Below are positions 6,088-6,964 of a stretch of 6,964 nt of DNA, one piece after another. The stretch lies in NCBI GenBank assembly GCA_011051075.1, contig DREN01000085.1, forward strand, positions 1-6,964. Direction: 5' to 3'. A program made the translations under genes and the position numbers. The notes below the pieces were generated by a model. The model made no database searches. It saw nothing but the letters and a program-made list of their open reading frames with translations, and had not been told where the DNA came from. This DNA is from Deltaproteobacteria bacterium. GTDB taxonomy: Bacteria > Desulfobacterota > DSM-4660 > Desulfatiglandales > Desulfatiglandaceae. Position 1 is the first letter of the stretch, and every line of letters begins with the position of its first letter.

Positions 6088-6964
6088 ATGAGGATACGAC
6101 CGCGAAGGCTCAGGAGGAGTGCTGCAATCAGGGATATGGTCAGGGAGACATCCCTTTCGGTAAAGGACTTTATTGCTCCCCTGTTTGTCAGGCATGGCAG
6201 GGATGTTAAGGAGCCCATAGCATCCATGCCCGGCCAGTATCATTTTTCCGTTGATACCCTTGTGGAGGAGGCCGGTGAACTCTGGTCTTTAGGTGTCCCG
6301 GCGGTGATCCTGTTCGGCCTGCCCGACGAAAAGGACCCTACCGGAAGCAGATCGTGGGCCCGGGACGGGATCGTTCAGAGGGGAGTGGCCGCCATAAAGG
6401 AGAGGGTGCCCGAAATGGTGGTCATGACAGATGTGTGCCTGTGTGAGTACACGGATCACGGCCACTGCGGGGTCATCCGGAACGGGACGGTTGACAACGA
6501 TGCCACCCTGGAACTCCTCGCCCGGCAGGCCGTGTCCCATGTCGGGGCAGGGGCCGATCTTGTGGCCCCGTCCGACATGATGGACGGACGGGTGGCCGCC
6601 ATTAGAGAGGCCCTGGACCAGGAGGGCTTTCAGGATACCGGGATCCTCTCGTACGCGGTAAAGTACGCGTCCGCCTTTTACGGTCCTTTCAGGGACGCGG
6701 CCGATTCCGCGCCCCAGTTCGGTGATCGGACCGCCTACCAGATGGATCCGGCAAACGCCCTCGAGGCCCTGAAGGAGGCGGAGCTCGACATGGAAGAGGG
6801 GGCCGATATGATAATGGTAAAGCCCGCCATGCCATACCTGGATATCATCTCAAGGGTCAGGGAGATAACCCTCATCCCGCTGGCAGCCTATAACGTGAGC
6901 GGTGAATACGCCATGGTAAGAGCCGCTGCAGAGAGGGGATGGATAGACGGTGAAAGGGTGATGA
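6088..6964 (+). CDS. hemB: HemB, porphobilinogen synthase (3' end outside window)
   Basis: Delta-aminolevulinic acid dehydratase condenses two 5-aminolevulinate molecules to porphobilinogen in the cytoplasm, the first common step to siroheme, heme and corrinoids. The window holds 292 codons of a family usually about 325 long; no stop is reached, so only roughly the last 30 residues are missing. The N-terminus RPRRLRRSAAIRDMVRET fits the family. The metal site DVCLCEYTDHGHCG (115-128) has Cys117, Cys119 and Cys127, which marks the zinc-dependent type; the Asp-rich variant would suggest magnesium. Both Schiff-base lysines are present: Lys192 in SYAVKYASAFYGPF and Lys245 in MIMVKPAMPY. The conserved NVSGEYAM is at 269-276. 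AGGAG at 6073-6077 lies 10 bases before ATG, with a second purine run abutting the start. It follows ahbC in a heme operon and is intact as far as seen. Confidence 0.97.
   Translation, partial: MRIRPRRLRRSAAIRDMVRETSLSVKDFIAPLFVRHGRDVKEPIASMPGQYHFSVDTLVEEAGELWSLGVPAVILFGLPDEKDPTGSRSWARDGIVQRGVAAIKERVPEMVVMTDVCLCEYTDHGHCGVIRNGTVDNDATLELLARQAVSHVGAGADLVAPSDMMDGRVAAIREALDQEGFQDTGILSYAVKYASAFYGPFRDAADSAPQFGDRTAYQMDPANALEALKEAELDMEEGADMIMVKPAMPYLDIISRVREITLIPLAAYNVSGEYAMVRAAAERGWIDGERVM

Noticed and set aside
6289..6540. 83-codon minus-strand open frame within hemB
   Set aside because: It is antisense to the metal-site region of a clear hemB, has no ribosome site and no family features.

Overview
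The window looks like chromosomal DNA from an anaerobic member of the Desulfobacterota (the old Deltaproteobacteria: sulfate reducers and syntrophs). The strongest pointer is an AhbC-type radical SAM protein immediately followed by hemB. AhbC belongs to the siroheme-dependent alternative heme pathway, known mainly from sulfate reducers and methanogens. A TetR / kinase / acyl-CoA dehydrogenase cluster and a TauE-type exporter fit the same group. The assignment is an inference from gene content, not from a marker gene.

Layout. (1) Positions 1-2681, plus strand: the tail of a TetR-family regulator, whose reading frame is broken near the window edge, then an aminoglycoside-phosphotransferase-fold kinase and an acyl-CoA dehydrogenase. 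The spacing suggests one operon for activation and oxidation of an acyl-CoA, possibly a hydroxyacyl-CoA, under its own repressor. (2) Positions 2682-2749: a short convergent gap with no convincing terminator. (3) Positions 4595 down to 2750, minus strand: a TauE/SafE-family membrane exporter with an N-terminal signal sequence, then a small three-helix membrane protein whose layout resembles DUF106/EMC3 (Oxa1/YidC superfamily) proteins. A strong hairpin lies between them. (4) Positions 4596-4891: a divergent intergenic region of 296 bases with an 8-bp inverted repeat, a weak promoter candidate and a degenerate 7-base-period tract of about 18 units that ends just before the ribosome binding site of the next gene. 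(5) Positions 4892-6964, plus strand: ahbC and then hemB, cut by the window end about 30 codons short of its expected stop.

How the genes work together. HemB makes porphobilinogen, the common tetrapyrrole precursor. AhbC acts late, removing acetate side chains from 12,18-didecarboxysiroheme to give Fe-coproporphyrin III. The other ahb genes are probably nearby outside the window. The kinase/dehydrogenase pair parallels the fused kinase and dehydrogenase domains of ACAD10/ACAD11. The exporter and its small partner form a separate, functionally undefined unit.

The points most worth a second look are the 7-base-period leader tract before ahbC, the kinase/dehydrogenase pair with its moved catalytic glutamate, and the exporter/DUF106-like pair.
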